DNA from: Acetatifactor sp.
GTDB lineage: Bacteria > Bacillota > Clostridia > Lachnospirales > Lachnospiraceae
Assembly: GCA_022511385.1 (NCBI GenBank)
Contig: JAFLRN010000001.1
Location: forward strand, 1 to 64,000
Direction of reading: 5' to 3'
DNA length: 64,000 nucleotides
Shown: positions 7,907 through 17,682 of the stretch, piece by piece
Position numbering within the stretch: the stretch's first letter is position 1
Layout of the letters: each line of letters starts with the position of its first letter
The notes under the pieces: generated by a model
Told to the model about the DNA's origin: nothing
Seen by the model: the letters and a program-made list of their open reading frames with translations, nothing else
Databases searched by the model: none
Program-made: the position numbers and the translations under genes

Positions 7907-9292
7907 TCAATTCAAGGCGCCCAGAATACTGTCCCACATTCCCGTTATGCTGTTGTCCAGGGTGGCTGAGCTGCTCACAAGGTCCGCAAAGGAATAGGAA
8001 ATATCCTTGGCCTCATCATCCACCTCTATGGTATAGCTTCTGGTCGTGTAGCCCGTCTTTCGCAACGTAACAACATGGGTGCCGGCTATTTTTACAAAGC
8101 TGCAGGGAGAGATACCCATATAGTTTCCGTCCAGATACACCTCCACATTCTCCGGTGCGTCAATATATACCTGATAATAGTTTTCCGTTGTCTGCCCTGA
8201 AGGGGATTCCTCGGGGTCCTCCTTTTCTTCATTCTTATCCTGCTCCGTCTCGTTGGCATCCAGTTCTACGTTGATGCCCACAGATTCCTGTATCACCCGG
8301 AAATACTGGGTAATGGACTGATAGCCTTCCGCCCTGGCAATCATCTGATGCAGCCCGTATTCCAAGCTTATGGGGCCCGAGGGATCCACCAGGGAGCCGT
8401 CGATATAAAGCTCTGCAGATGTTGGATTCAGAGAAAAGAGCACCATGCCGTACTGAGGTTCCGGGATTTCCAGATCTCCGATATCCAGCACAGTCTCCTC
8501 ATTCCGGTTGATGACAACGCTTTTTACACCGCCGCCGCCCTTATGACTGATATTGACCTGATAGCTGCCCTCCGGCACCAGAACCAGCATGTTATCAGTG
8601 ATACGTTGTATCGTGGCCTGTCCAACCTCAATCCAGCCGCCCACAAAATTTTCATCATTTTCCAGCCGCAGATATCCATGACCCTTCTCCACACGAACAG
8701 TGAGCACCTGGCTCCCTATTCCCAGAAAGGTCAGCGAATCGGAAGGATTCAGATCCATGCTCTCAATGCTTCTGTCCTCCGACACAAACTGGGTGTTGGA
8801 GGTAAGCTTATAAACTTCAGAGCCGATGGAAACCTCATTCCGCACCATGTTGATCTCGTAGCGCTCCGCACCCTCATAGGTCCAGGCCTGGGGAGAGAGC
8901 TGCAGGGTCGTCAGATGCTTCTTTGACTTTAAAAAGGTAATATCCACAATATCGCCCTTCTGCAGCTGGCCTATGGCGATGGCATCACCGTACTTGTCAT
9001 AAAATCTTGTGGTGCCGTCCAGGGAAAGGGTGTACCTGCGCCCCAGCTCCAGGTTCAGAAAAGTAAGGGTTTTGTCCGACGTGTTCCAATCCACCAGGAT
9101 CGCTGTGTCAGCCGAGTCATAGCTGTCCGGTCCTGTGACCTCAAAGCCTGTTTCCGCCCGCGTTGGAGATGGATCTTTCTGTCCATTCGCGCCCGAAAAG
9201 GGAGAGGAACAGGCCGTCAGCGATAAAGCCGCTATGACGCCCAGTATCCATGCTGCCCTCCGTTTCTTTCTTCTTTCATTCTTCCGTATCAC
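7907..9292 (-). CDS. PEGA-domain lipoprotein
   Basis: Exported lipoprotein: basic start, hydrophobic segment and lipobox LTAC with Cys28. After a beta-rich N-terminal region come two PEGA domains (about residues 284-343 and 373-432, each with the pattern Y-DG...G) joined by a very acidic linker (345-370). PEGA domains are found in surface proteins and are thought to bind other proteins or cell-wall material. The start is GTG behind AGGAG. No partner is evident apart from the neighbouring CotS-like gene 50 bp upstream. Exact role unknown. Confidence 0.8.
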   Translation of the reverse strand: MIRKNERRKKRRAAWILGVIAALSLTACSSPFSGANGQKDPSPTRAETGFEVTGPDSYDSADTAILVDWNTSDKTLTFLNLELGRRYTLSLDGTTRFYDKYGDAIAIGQLQKGDIVDITFLKSKKHLTTLQLSPQAWTYEGAERYEINMVRNEVSIGSEVYKLTSNTQFVSEDRSIESMDLNPSDSLTFLGIGSQVLTVRVEKGHGYLRLENDENFVGGWIEVGQATIQRITDNMLVLVPEGSYQVNISHKGGGGVKSVVINRNEETVLDIGDLEIPEPQYGMVLFSLNPTSAELYIDGSLVDPSGPISLEYGLHQMIARAEGYQSITQYFRVIQESVGINVELDANETEQDKNEEKEDPEESPSGQTTENYYQVYIDAPENVEVYLDGNYMGISPCSFVKIAGTHVVTLRKTGYTTRSYTIEVDDEAKDISYSFADLVSSSATLDNSITGMWDSILGALN

Positions 9293-9341
9293 TCTGATCT
9301 CCTTACCAATTACAGCACCGTATTTTGGCAGCTGTAACTTT

Positions 9342-10352
9342 TCACGTGCTCCGCATGCCGCTTATGCTGCGAAAGACCTCATCCAAAAAATGCTGCTTTT
9401 CTTTTTCCTGTGCTATCAGTTTCTCCAGCTTTTCCTGATTTCTTCCCGGTATCCACGCTTTTCCGGAATTATAATAAAAATTCGCTATTTTCCAGAACTT
9501 CTCCGGGTACGCCAGCCTGTAATACAGATCGATCCTGCTCATTGCCGGCAGCGGACTTTCCTTTTCATAGGCTGCCAGCAGTTCAGTGCCCAAGGAAACG
9601 GACCAGTTCCCCTTCTCCAGAAGCTTTCTCATCAAAAGATACAGATCCCTGATAGGATTATCGGGCAGACATTTCTCAAAATTAACGAGAAACCACCCGT
9701 TGCTTCCCTTTAATATATTATGGTATTGATAATCTCCATGGCAAAAGGTCACCAGACTGCTGTCAGGGGTGGTCTGAACTTTCGCCTGGGCGCTGTACTC
9801 CTTCCATTCCTCCGTCACCTCCTGGGCCTGCTCCAGAAAGTAGTCAAAAGTGTTCTGAAGGCTGATCTCAAACCAGGTCTTCTGCCCCTTCTGCTTCAGA
9901 AACTTTCTCACCCGCCTAAGCTCCCGGTTGTGCTTCTCATATTCCTTCTCCGGCGAGAAGGCTGCAGGCAGACCGGGGGTATCCCCGGGCAGTTCCATAC
10001 ACTGATGCAGCTGTGCCAACAGACTCACAGCAGAACTGCATTCAGAGCGGTCATAAATATTGCACTCCCTGCCCTCCAGCCAGGTCTTCAATACATACTC
10101 CGTTCCATCCATATCCTTCACAAGCAGGGAACCGTCCCTGGCGGGCACGATCCGCTCTGCCTGAATAAGGCCTTTTTCCGATATTCTCTGTAACAGCCGG
10201 TTCTGCAGTTGGATCCTGTCGCTATTCCCCGTGTATTCTTTCAGGATCAGGCATCCCTGATCGGTGTCACACACGATAGCTCCCCTGCCTTTTCTGGTAC
10301 GAAGCACCTCTATCTCATATTGTTCCAGTAACTCCACTGCTCTGTCGTTCAC
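9342..10352 (-). CDS. CotS-family spore coat/kinase-fold protein
   Basis: Member of the CotS/YutH branch of the aminoglycoside-phosphotransferase fold, proteins found in or near the spore coat. The Brenner-like loop CHGDYQYHN is at residues 204-212 (His205, Asp207, Asn212). The position that usually carries the metal-binding Asp reads VNFEKC, that is Asn224, so catalysis is questionable. The typical C terminus (PEKFWKIANFYYN, KAWIPGRNQEKL) is present. The start is GTG behind GGAGGGG. Assignment to a particular Cot gene is not possible from sequence alone. Confidence 0.8.
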   Translation of the reverse strand: MNDRAVELLEQYEIEVLRTRKGRGAIVCDTDQGCLILKEYTGNSDRIQLQNRLLQRISEKGLIQAERIVPARDGSLLVKDMDGTEYVLKTWLEGRECNIYDRSECSSAVSLLAQLHQCMELPGDTPGLPAAFSPEKEYEKHNRELRRVRKFLKQKGQKTWFEISLQNTFDYFLEQAQEVTEEWKEYSAQAKVQTTPDSSLVTFCHGDYQYHNILKGSNGWFLVNFEKCLPDNPIRDLYLLMRKLLEKGNWSVSLGTELLAAYEKESPLPAMSRIDLYYRLAYPEKFWKIANFYYNSGKAWIPGRNQEKLEKLIAQEKEKQHFLDEVFRSISGMRST

Positions 10353-10448
10353 TTCCGGCCCCTCCTGATCGTTTTGTCACCGCTATAAAAGCCCGGTTCC
10401 TAACCTATCTTATGAGAGGACTTATGAAAGTATGTTTAGGAAAGTATG

Positions 10449-11804
10449 TTATGCCCCGGAAAGCATTTCCTTTGCCTGAGCCAGAAGAAACTCCCTGTTG
10501 TTGCACTCAGGCTCCTCCAGAACCAGCTCCAGCAGCTTCTGAAGCATTTCCCCCAACTCCCTGCCGGGCTTCATTCCCAGCTCTATCAGGTCACTGCCCG
10601 TTACAGCCATGGTTTTCAGGGAGACGCACTGTTTCTTCTCCTGAAGCTCCTCGTACAGCAGCTCCCATTGTTTCAGCTTTACCAGCTTTTCCTGGCGGAG
10701 ATAATCACTCTGGCACAGGATGTCTGCTCGCTTTATCCGAAACAGTCCGGGAAAGGCATCCTCGCCGATCCTGTTCACCGCCCGCCGCATCAGCCTGATA
10801 TCAGGTTCAAGGTCGTTTCCATAATCATGATACAGTACCAGCTTGCAGACTGCGTTAATGGTTTCATTGTCAAATTTAAGCCGCTTTAGGATATCCCCGG
10901 TCATATCGGCACCCACCTGGGCATGGCCATGAAAATGGGTGATGCCTTTCTCATCCCTGGTGAGTGTAGCGGGCTTACCGATGTCATGAAACAGCATAGC
11001 CAGCCGTAATATCTTATCCGGTTCCGCCACTTCCGTCAGAGCACGCAAAGTATGCTCGCCCACACTGCAGTTGTGGTGAGGGTGATTCTGCTGTGTCTCC
11101 ATGATCAGGTCAAACTCCGGCAAAATGACCTTTGTCACTCCGTATTCGTAGGCTTGACGCAGATAATTCGGATGGGGCGAAGTCAGCAACTTCACAAGCT
11201 CCGCCTGAATCCGCTCCGCGCTGATGTTTTTCAGGTTATTGGCCAGCTGCCGGATTGCATCCCTTGTGCTCTCCTCAATATGATAGCCAAGCTGGGCGGC
11301 AAAACGGATGGCCCGCAGCATGCGCAGGGCATCCTCCCCGAATCTCTCCCTGGGATCACCCACACAACGCACTATATGCCTCCGAATGTCCTCCTGACCT
11401 CCATAAAGGTCCACCAGACCTTTCTCGTCATTGTAGGCCATGGCGTTGATGGTCAGGTCGCGGCGCTTTAGGTCCTCCTCCAAACTGGGGGTAAAGATCA
11501 CCTCCGTGGGATGCCTGCTGTCCTCGTACTTGCCGTCTATGCGGTAGGTGGTGACCTCAAAGCCCTCCTTTTCCAAAAGGACCGTGACAGTCCCATGCTG
11601 GATACCCGTGTCGATGGTCCGGGAAAACAGCGCTTTTACCTGCTCCGGCCTGGCGGAGGTAGTGATGTCCCAGTCCTGGGGTGTGCGCCCCAGAATGGAA
11701 TCCCTGACACAGCCTCCCACCGCATAGGCCTCAAAGCCTGCTGCCGTAAGCCTGTCTATGATATATGTTACTTTTTCCGGCATTTGGATCCTGATGTCGG
11801 CCAC
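10449..11804 (-). CDS. cca: CCA-adding tRNA nucleotidyltransferase with HD domain
   Basis: Adds or repairs the 3' CCA end of tRNAs. The nucleotidyltransferase signature GG-(13)-DWD lies at residues 30-46, RRDLTINAMA at 114-123, and a C-terminal HD phosphohydrolase domain has His273-Asp274 with HFHGH downstream. The HD form at 451 aa is a common clostridial CCA/poly(A) polymerase-like enzyme. The GTG start directly abuts AGGAG, which is too close; the ATG at 11783 (residue 8) with AGGA upstream is an alternative. Confidence 0.92.
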   Translation of the reverse strand: MADIRIQMPEKVTYIIDRLTAAGFEAYAVGGCVRDSILGRTPQDWDITTSARPEQVKALFSRTIDTGIQHGTVTVLLEKEGFEVTTYRIDGKYEDSRHPTEVIFTPSLEEDLKRRDLTINAMAYNDEKGLVDLYGGQEDIRRHIVRCVGDPRERFGEDALRMLRAIRFAAQLGYHIEESTRDAIRQLANNLKNISAERIQAELVKLLTSPHPNYLRQAYEYGVTKVILPEFDLIMETQQNHPHHNCSVGEHTLRALTEVAEPDKILRLAMLFHDIGKPATLTRDEKGITHFHGHAQVGADMTGDILKRLKFDNETINAVCKLVLYHDYGNDLEPDIRLMRRAVNRIGEDAFPGLFRIKRADILCQSDYLRQEKLVKLKQWELLYEELQEKKQCVSLKTMAVTGSDLIELGMKPGRELGEMLQKLLELVLEEPECNNREFLLAQAKEMLSGA

Positions 11805-11921
11805 CTCCTGACATTTGTGTCATATTCTGCGCTATGTTATATTCGTGCACATTGTCTTTTGGATGCAATGCCCTTTTGGATAAAGTGTCTCTTTGTAAGC
11901 AATGTACTTTTCATATGTCCG

Positions 11922-12743
11922 TTAGGGAAAAAACTTCCGTATCACTTCCACCACTCCGTCCTGATCGTTGGAGGCAGTAATGTAGTCCGCGACTTCCTTC
12001 ACCGCAGGCTGGGCATTCCCCATGGCCACCCCCACTCCTGCGAATCGGATCATATCAATGTCGTTGAAGCCGTCTCCGCAGCACACCATATTCTCGCGCT
12101 TCATACCAAGCGCCTCCAGGATACGTTCCAAAGCAGTGGCCTTTGTGACGTTCTGGGGCACAATTTCTATAAAATATGGCTCCGATCGGTAGATGCCGGC
12201 CACATTGCCAAGCTTCTCCTGAAGCTCCCGCTCAAACACCTCCGCCACCTTGGGCGGCGCCGTCATCAGGCACTTGTTGATGGAAAAATCCACAAAATCC
12301 AGGAAATTATCCACATGCCGCAGCGACAGCCCATTGAGACGCGCCTCGGCCTCCACATACTCATCCGCGGGGAAAGCAGAGATCACATGATCTCCCAAAA
12401 ATGTGACCAGCCCACAGCCGTTTTCCTTTGCAAATTTGTAAAGTCTTGACAGCAGGGGCAGGGGCAGCAGCTTCTGGTACACAATCTCCCCGGACCGGCA
12501 TTCCATGATGTGGGCGCCGTTGAAGGACAAAAGGTACCCGCCATAGCGCTCCAGCTCCAGCTCCTTCTCATATCTTCTCATGCCGGGTGTGGGACGGCCT
12601 GATGCCAGAACCACCTTGTGGCCCCGCAGCAGAAGATCCTGAATTGCCTCCTTTGTGGCGGCGGTGATCTCTTTCTCCGAATTCGTCAGTGTGCCGTCAA
12701 TATCCAGCACCAGCAGCTTTTTTTCTGTCTGATCGTTCTCCAT
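11922..12743 (-). CDS. Cof-type HAD-IIB phosphatase
   Basis: Cytoplasmic HAD phosphatase of the Cof/YidA class, usually acting on sugar phosphates or flavin/pyridoxal phosphates. Motif I DIDGT (Asp14, Asp16), the SGR motif II and motif IV GDGFNDIDM are intact. A longer reading to 12782 would start inside the terminator of the gene upstream, so ATG 12743 is preferred, although its ribosome site is weak. Substrate cannot be told from sequence. Confidence 0.88.
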   Translation of the reverse strand: MENDQTEKKLLVLDIDGTLTNSEKEITAATKEAIQDLLLRGHKVVLASGRPTPGMRRYEKELELERYGGYLLSFNGAHIMECRSGEIVYQKLLPLPLLSRLYKFAKENGCGLVTFLGDHVISAFPADEYVEAEARLNGLSLRHVDNFLDFVDFSINKCLMTAPPKVAEVFERELQEKLGNVAGIYRSEPYFIEIVPQNVTKATALERILEALGMKRENMVCCGDGFNDIDMIRFAGVGVAMGNAQPAVKEVADYITASNDQDGVVEVIRKFFP

Positions 12744-12757
12744 ACCGTTCTCTCTTT

Positions 12758-12786
12758 CAAAAAGGCGGTGAGAATGTCCCACCGCC
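12758..12786 (-). terminator. Terminator after the foldase gene
   Basis: GGCGGTG/CACCGCC stem (12764-12786) then TTTTTG on the minus strand, 20 bases past the stop at 12806. Confidence 0.85.
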
Positions 12787-12805
12787 CAAGATTATTTTTT
12801 GATGA

Positions 12806-14404
12806 TCACCCTACGGACGAATCCTCCTCAGCATCGCCCTCAGCAGTGCCGTCCTCCGAGTCATTGTCGCCAGCAGCTGCTGCCGCCGCTTCCTCCTGAG
12901 CGCGCACTTCCAGGTAATGCAGATGGTGATGAGGATCCGACACAGTCAGTCCTTCCGTCAATGAACTCACATATTTTGTCTTGATATCATTGATCAGGAT
13001 ATCGTTGATGTCCACCTTCCACACGGGGTCTCCGGCACCAATATAATAGAAGACATACGTCATGGCAGAGTCGGAAGTTGTAATTACTGTGGTATCACCG
13101 TATGCACGGGTCCCATCCGTCAGCCAGTCAGCCATCTCCTCTTCCAGAGCCTTGGCATCAATTCCCTCAATCAATCCGCCTTCTGCGTTAATATACATAG
13201 GATTATTATATCTGTCGGCCAGCGCTGCGAAGCTGTCCTCTGTGGCTTCACCTGCAGCCCACTCGTCCAGGAGCTCCTGGCCATTTCCATCCTCTGTCAG
13301 CACAGCTCTCACATTGATGGAAATTTCTGGATTAATATAACGGTTGTCAAAGGAAACCGCATAGTAACAATGGCTGTAAGGATTTTCTATCACAGCCGTG
13401 TCACCTTTTTGCCTTTCACTGTCGGAAAGCCAATCCCGAATATAACTGTTCAAACTGGTGATCGCCCAGTTGGTATAAACCTCTCCCTCCGTGGCCACAG
13501 TATCCAGAAGCGCTTCTGCCTCTTCCTTCGCAATGGCCATTGCTGCGTCTATCTCAGCCTGAGAAGGCTCATAAACAGACTCCTCCCCATCGTCGGAAGC
13601 AGTCTCGTCGGTCTCTTCCACAGGGTCCGCCAACTCCGTAGGCTCCGTGGGCAGCTGTGCATCCACTTGGATCATATGATAGTCCACACGGTCATAGCTA
13701 TTCTTATTTTCCTCATAGTAAGCCTGAATATCCGCGTCGGAGGGAGCCCTATCCTTTGCTACCGCTTCCAGATAGGCGCTGGTCTTCAGGTTTTCCCTGA
13801 TATAGCCTTCCACCCTGTCAAGCGTAGCATAGGGGCCATAGAAATCCTTGACATACTCCTTGAGAGAAACTCCCGCTTCTTTTGCGGCCTGCTCCAGCAC
13901 TGCCACAAAGCTTTCATACTCCGCCGACTCGTCATAAGTGAAGCCCGCGGCTTCCATGTCCCGCCTCATGGCTATGCCGGTCATCAGGTTATTCACCGCC
14001 ATCTCCTCAAAATAATCCTGCCAGGTAAGCGTGTCAGAATACATCTGGGCGGACAGATCGCCGCTTAGATCCAGCCCCATTAAGCTCAGCAGATAGCCGT
14101 TCGTAGACATATAATTATTCAGCACCGTATAATAATTGTAGTCAAATTCCACCCTGGACACTTTTTCGTCGGCCACTACAACGTAGGTGCCGTGAACTGT
14201 CAGCCAGGAACGAATGGGGAAGGAAATCAGCCAGCAGGCCAGCCCTGTCAGCACCAGAATTCCTACCACCCGGGCAATACGCTTGTCCCTCTGCTCCTTT
14301 CTCTTCTGTTCCTTTCTTCGCTGCATCTTCAGGTCATACCTTGTGATTACCGGCTCCTGTGTTTCCAATGTATTTTTTTGTTTCTTCTTTCCATTATCAG
14401 ACAT
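12806..14404 (-). CDS. Membrane-anchored SurA/PrsA-like foldase
   Basis: A 532-aa protein with a highly basic cytoplasmic N terminus (residues 1-44), one membrane helix (45-63) and a large extracytoplasmic part. The helical region with LTWQDYFEEMAVNNLM resembles the SurA N-terminal chaperone domain, followed by an acidic insert and a parvulin-like region. The tail is Ala/Glu/Asp-rich low complexity. Likely a peptidyl-prolyl isomerase or chaperone for exported proteins. The parvulin active site was not clearly recognised, so isomerase activity is inferred. Confidence 0.7.
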   Translation of the reverse strand: MSDNGKKKQKNTLETQEPVITRYDLKMQRRKEQKRKEQRDKRIARVVGILVLTGLACWLISFPIRSWLTVHGTYVVVADEKVSRVEFDYNYYTVLNNYMSTNGYLLSLMGLDLSGDLSAQMYSDTLTWQDYFEEMAVNNLMTGIAMRRDMEAAGFTYDESAEYESFVAVLEQAAKEAGVSLKEYVKDFYGPYATLDRVEGYIRENLKTSAYLEAVAKDRAPSDADIQAYYEENKNSYDRVDYHMIQVDAQLPTEPTELADPVEETDETASDDGEESVYEPSQAEIDAAMAIAKEEAEALLDTVATEGEVYTNWAITSLNSYIRDWLSDSERQKGDTAVIENPYSHCYYAVSFDNRYINPEISINVRAVLTEDGNGQELLDEWAAGEATEDSFAALADRYNNPMYINAEGGLIEGIDAKALEEEMADWLTDGTRAYGDTTVITTSDSAMTYVFYYIGAGDPVWKVDINDILINDIKTKYVSSLTEGLTVSDPHHHLHYLEVRAQEEAAAAAAGDNDSEDGTAEGDAEEDSSVG

Positions 14405-14499
14405 GACAAATGTCTCCTTCTCAAATAATTGACGCAGCCAATCATAGATGGTTTCCGACTGCCCTGCCTATTTTACAGTATTTTTTGAAAAATGTGAAG

Positions 14500-16173
14500 C
14501 TATTTCACATAATTTTCAAGTTTTTCCACAATGTTTTTCAGGCAGCCATCCTCAAAGGGGCTGTCCAGCCCTGCCTCTTTGATCATGTTGGTAAAGAAAT
14601 CGCTGGCAGAAAGCCGGCAGAGCTTCAGATAGCTCTTCCAGGCATCCTCAAAATCTGCGTCCATCTTTACTTTATACTGAAGGGCACAGGTCTGTGCCAG
14701 GCAATAGTCAATGTAATACAGAGGACTGCTGTAAATATGCGTCTGCCTCTGCCAGTAAGCGCCATCCGCCAGATACTTGTTATCGCCATAATCCAGATGG
14801 GGCTTGTACTCCTTCTCCAACCTGCTCCAGGCTGCATTCCGTTCCGCAGGAGTCAGGTCGGGATTCTCATACACAATATGCTGGAACTCATCCACCATGC
14901 AGCCGTAAGGAATAAATGCCGCGGCATCCTCCAGATGCATATCCACGTAATCCTTCGCCCTGTCACCAAAGAAGAGGGGAATCCACTTCTCAGCAAAAAA
15001 TTCCATGGACATGGAGTGTATCTCCGCCGTCTCCATGGTGATATCGGCGTGCTCCCGGATGGGATCCTTGCCGGAAAGATAACCCTGGAAGGCATGGCCA
15101 CATTCGTGGGTGATCACATCCACATCCCCGCTGGTACCGTTAAAATTGGCAAAGATGAAAGGAGCCTGATACAGGGGCAGATAGGTCATATAGCCGCCTG
15201 CGCGTTTATTCTTGCGTCCCAGCACATCAAAAAGCTCGTTCTCCTGCATGAAATCAAAAAACTCCTTTGTCTCAGAGGACAGCTCGCCGTACATTTTCTG
15301 GCCTGCGGCAAGAATTTCCTCCGGCGTACCGATGGGCGCCGGATTGCCCTCCGGAAAATAAACACTTTCGTCGTAGTACATCAGATGCTCTAAGCCCAGT
15401 CTCTCTCTCCTGCGCTGATGCAGCTTCTCTGCAAAAGGCACGAAGTACTCCTTCACCTGGCTGCGGAAGGCCTCCACCTCCTCCTTGCCATAGCAGTTGC
15501 GCATCATCCGGTAGTAGCCAAGCTCCAGATAATTCTCATAACCCATGGCGCGGGCCTGGGCGGTCCGGTTCTTCACCAGCTTGTCATAAATCTCGTCCAG
15601 CTTCTCCCCATTTTCCTCAAAGAAAGCCGTTGCGGTCTTCCAGGCCGCCTCTCTCACGCTCCTGTCCCGGCTTGTTAAATAGGGCCGCATCAGCGACAGA
15701 TTCAGCTCCTTGCCGTCGAACTGGAGCTTCGCTCCCGCGATCAGCTTATCGTATTCCATAGTCAGACTGTTTTCCTCCTGCATCAGGGGAATCAGCTTTT
15801 CGTCCATAGCCTTCTGCGCCAGCTCCATATTCTTGAATGCCACAGGGCCAATCTTTTCCTCCAGGTACGCCCGATGAGGAGAAGCGTAGAGCTGTTTCTG
15901 ATACTCCAGCAGCAGATTGCTGTACACAGGGCTCTGCTCGTCGTAATACTCCTGTTCTTTTGTGTAAAATTCGTCGGCGGTATCTCCATTGAACCGAATC
16001 ATGGCGATAGTCATCAGGGTGTTGACACGATCCGTGAGAGCGTAAAATTTCTTGTGGATCTCGAACTGCTCCTCCCCACTGGCAGCCTGGCTCAAGGCCA
16101 TGGTCAGCTCCTTCATTTCTTTTTCTACCTGGGCAAAGTCTATTCGCTCGTAGGGCATGTCCTTAAATTTCAT
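14500..16173 (-). CDS. M3-family oligoendopeptidase (PepF-like)
   Basis: Cytoplasmic zinc metallopeptidase that degrades peptides. The zinc site HECGH is at residues 356-360, with a downstream ETAEIHSMSMEFF helix supplying the third ligand; 557 aa is typical for the M3B group. ATG 16173 has AGGAGG nine bases upstream and is preferred to the longer reading to 16221. No terminator or operon partner is clear. Confidence 0.92.
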   Translation of the reverse strand: MKFKDMPYERIDFAQVEKEMKELTMALSQAASGEEQFEIHKKFYALTDRVNTLMTIAMIRFNGDTADEFYTKEQEYYDEQSPVYSNLLLEYQKQLYASPHRAYLEEKIGPVAFKNMELAQKAMDEKLIPLMQEENSLTMEYDKLIAGAKLQFDGKELNLSLMRPYLTSRDRSVREAAWKTATAFFEENGEKLDEIYDKLVKNRTAQARAMGYENYLELGYYRMMRNCYGKEEVEAFRSQVKEYFVPFAEKLHQRRRERLGLEHLMYYDESVYFPEGNPAPIGTPEEILAAGQKMYGELSSETKEFFDFMQENELFDVLGRKNKRAGGYMTYLPLYQAPFIFANFNGTSGDVDVITHECGHAFQGYLSGKDPIREHADITMETAEIHSMSMEFFAEKWIPLFFGDRAKDYVDMHLEDAAAFIPYGCMVDEFQHIVYENPDLTPAERNAAWSRLEKEYKPHLDYGDNKYLADGAYWQRQTHIYSSPLYYIDYCLAQTCALQYKVKMDADFEDAWKSYLKLCRLSASDFFTNMIKEAGLDSPFEDGCLKNIVEKLENYVK

Positions 16174-16385
16174 TCTTAGTTTCCTCCTGGTCTTACTAAT
16201 ATAATATAAACAGTATATCATAATTCAGCTTTTCTGCCAGATTTTTTTCTATAAATGAGAATCTGTATTTTTTATGAATATAATCAGCGATTATTCTTGT
16301 ATTTTTCTGTATCTTGTAGTAAATTGATAAAGTAACTCATAAAGAAACTCTAATTGGGTACATAAATAATGTTGGGAGGGAAGAT

Positions 16386-17504
16386 ATGTTTGAAACACTT
16401 CGCAAAAAGGCACTAAAAACCACCCTGGTGTGGTCGATCATTCTGATGATCGTCGGTCTTGGACTGGTCATTTTCAGAGCGCAGGCTACTTTTTCCACTA
16501 TTTTCGGTTATGCCAAGTTTGAAAACCTGGAGCCCGACAAGATCAAAGGTCAGCTTGTGGATATGGAGATGACCCTGAACTTTGGTTATTTTTTAGAGCG
16601 GTATGAGTACAAGACCAATTCCACTTACCGCAAGACTACTGATCTCTACTGCATTATTATAACCGGCGACGAAGAAACTTTCTTATATACCGATAACTGG
16701 TATTACATGGGTATCAAGGTTCCCGCTTCCTATGAGAAACAGATGGATCTGATCATAGACAATACGAACGAGAGCTATTTCTCAGAACCTATTTCTCTCT
16801 CCGGCAAGATCCGCAAATTGTCAGATCAGGAATACAAGTACTTCCGGGAGGCCTTTGAAGATGCCGGTTGGACGGATGCTGAGATTGATGATGGCACACT
16901 TCCCTATTATATAGATGTCATCAACAACAAAGTCGCTTACAATATTATGTCCGTGCTTGTATTTGTTGCCGGCTTGGTTCTGATCGCCATAGGTATTATT
17001 AAGATCGTAAAGGCTTCCAAGGGTGAGACTCTGAAGGAACTCAGAAAGACCATCGCAGAGGCAGGCTGCACGGAGGCTTCCGCAGAGGCCGATTACAACG
17101 CCGCTCAGACCTTTACGAAGGACGGTAATATCCGGGTAGGAAAATTGTTCACATACTACATAACGGGCGCTACACCCAAGGCGATTCCCAACTCTAAGAT
17201 CATGTGGACATACCAGACGACCACCACACACCGCACCAATGGCATCAAGACCGGCACGTCATACAGCCTGATGGTTTTTGTTGACGGTGTAAAGAACAAT
17301 ATTACTCTGTCAATGCCCAACGAGGCTGTTACCCGCGAGATTCTGAGGAAAATGGACGAGACCATGCCCTGGGTAGTGGTGGGCTATACCGATGACCTGA
17401 AGAGACTGTTTAACAAGAATCGCGCAGAATTCCTGGATCTTCGCTACAACAAGGTTGAGCATGTGGCTGTTGAGCCGGGCTATAACAATGTGAATAACGA
17501 ATAA
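16386..17504 (+). CDS. Uncharacterised two-TM membrane protein
   Basis: A 372-aa protein not recognised with certainty. Membrane helices at residues 12-30 and 185-208 flank a roughly 150-aa extracytoplasmic domain. The C-terminal 160 residues are cytoplasmic and contain a beta-rich region (YSLMVFVDGVKNNITLSMP, then MPWVVVGYTDDLKRLF) that looks like a folded sensing or scaffold domain. It starts with GGGAGGGAAGAT-ATG and is the only plus-strand gene before 20 kb. It stands alone with its own terminator at 17558-17590. Function unknown. Confidence 0.75.
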   Translation: MFETLRKKALKTTLVWSIILMIVGLGLVIFRAQATFSTIFGYAKFENLEPDKIKGQLVDMEMTLNFGYFLERYEYKTNSTYRKTTDLYCIIITGDEETFLYTDNWYYMGIKVPASYEKQMDLIIDNTNESYFSEPISLSGKIRKLSDQEYKYFREAFEDAGWTDAEIDDGTLPYYIDVINNKVAYNIMSVLVFVAGLVLIAIGIIKIVKASKGETLKELRKTIAEAGCTEASAEADYNAAQTFTKDGNIRVGKLFTYYITGATPKAIPNSKIMWTYQTTTTHRTNGIKTGTSYSLMVFVDGVKNNITLSMPNEAVTREILRKMDETMPWVVVGYTDDLKRLFNKNRAEFLDLRYNKVEHVAVEPGYNNVNNE

Positions 17505-17557
17505 GAATTTTTGTTGCTGAAATAAAATAGTCAAAGCGAAAGCAAATATTGACTCTA

Positions 17558-17590
17558 AAAGAGGACATCAACTATATCGATGTCCTCTTT
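17558..17590. terminator. Bidirectional terminator
   Basis: Stem aaagaggacatc (17558-17569)/gatgtcctcttt (17579-17590), with T-rich runs on both sides. It lies 50 bases after the plus-strand gene and 90 bases after the minus-strand leuA fusion stop, so it can serve both. Confidence 0.85.
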
Positions 17591-17682
17591 CTGATTTTAT
17601 ATCATTTTATACCTCTGTCGATCGCTGCTGCTTTCCGAACAGTCTGTGTAATCTGTGCAAGCCCGTCAGTTCAGCGTAGCAA

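Noticed and set aside
12744..12782. Longer start for the HAD phosphatase
   Set aside because: It begins within the terminator hairpin of the upstream gene.
14410..15393. Plus-strand frame opposite the oligopeptidase
   Set aside because: Shadow of the M3 peptidase gene; no ribosome site and unusual composition.
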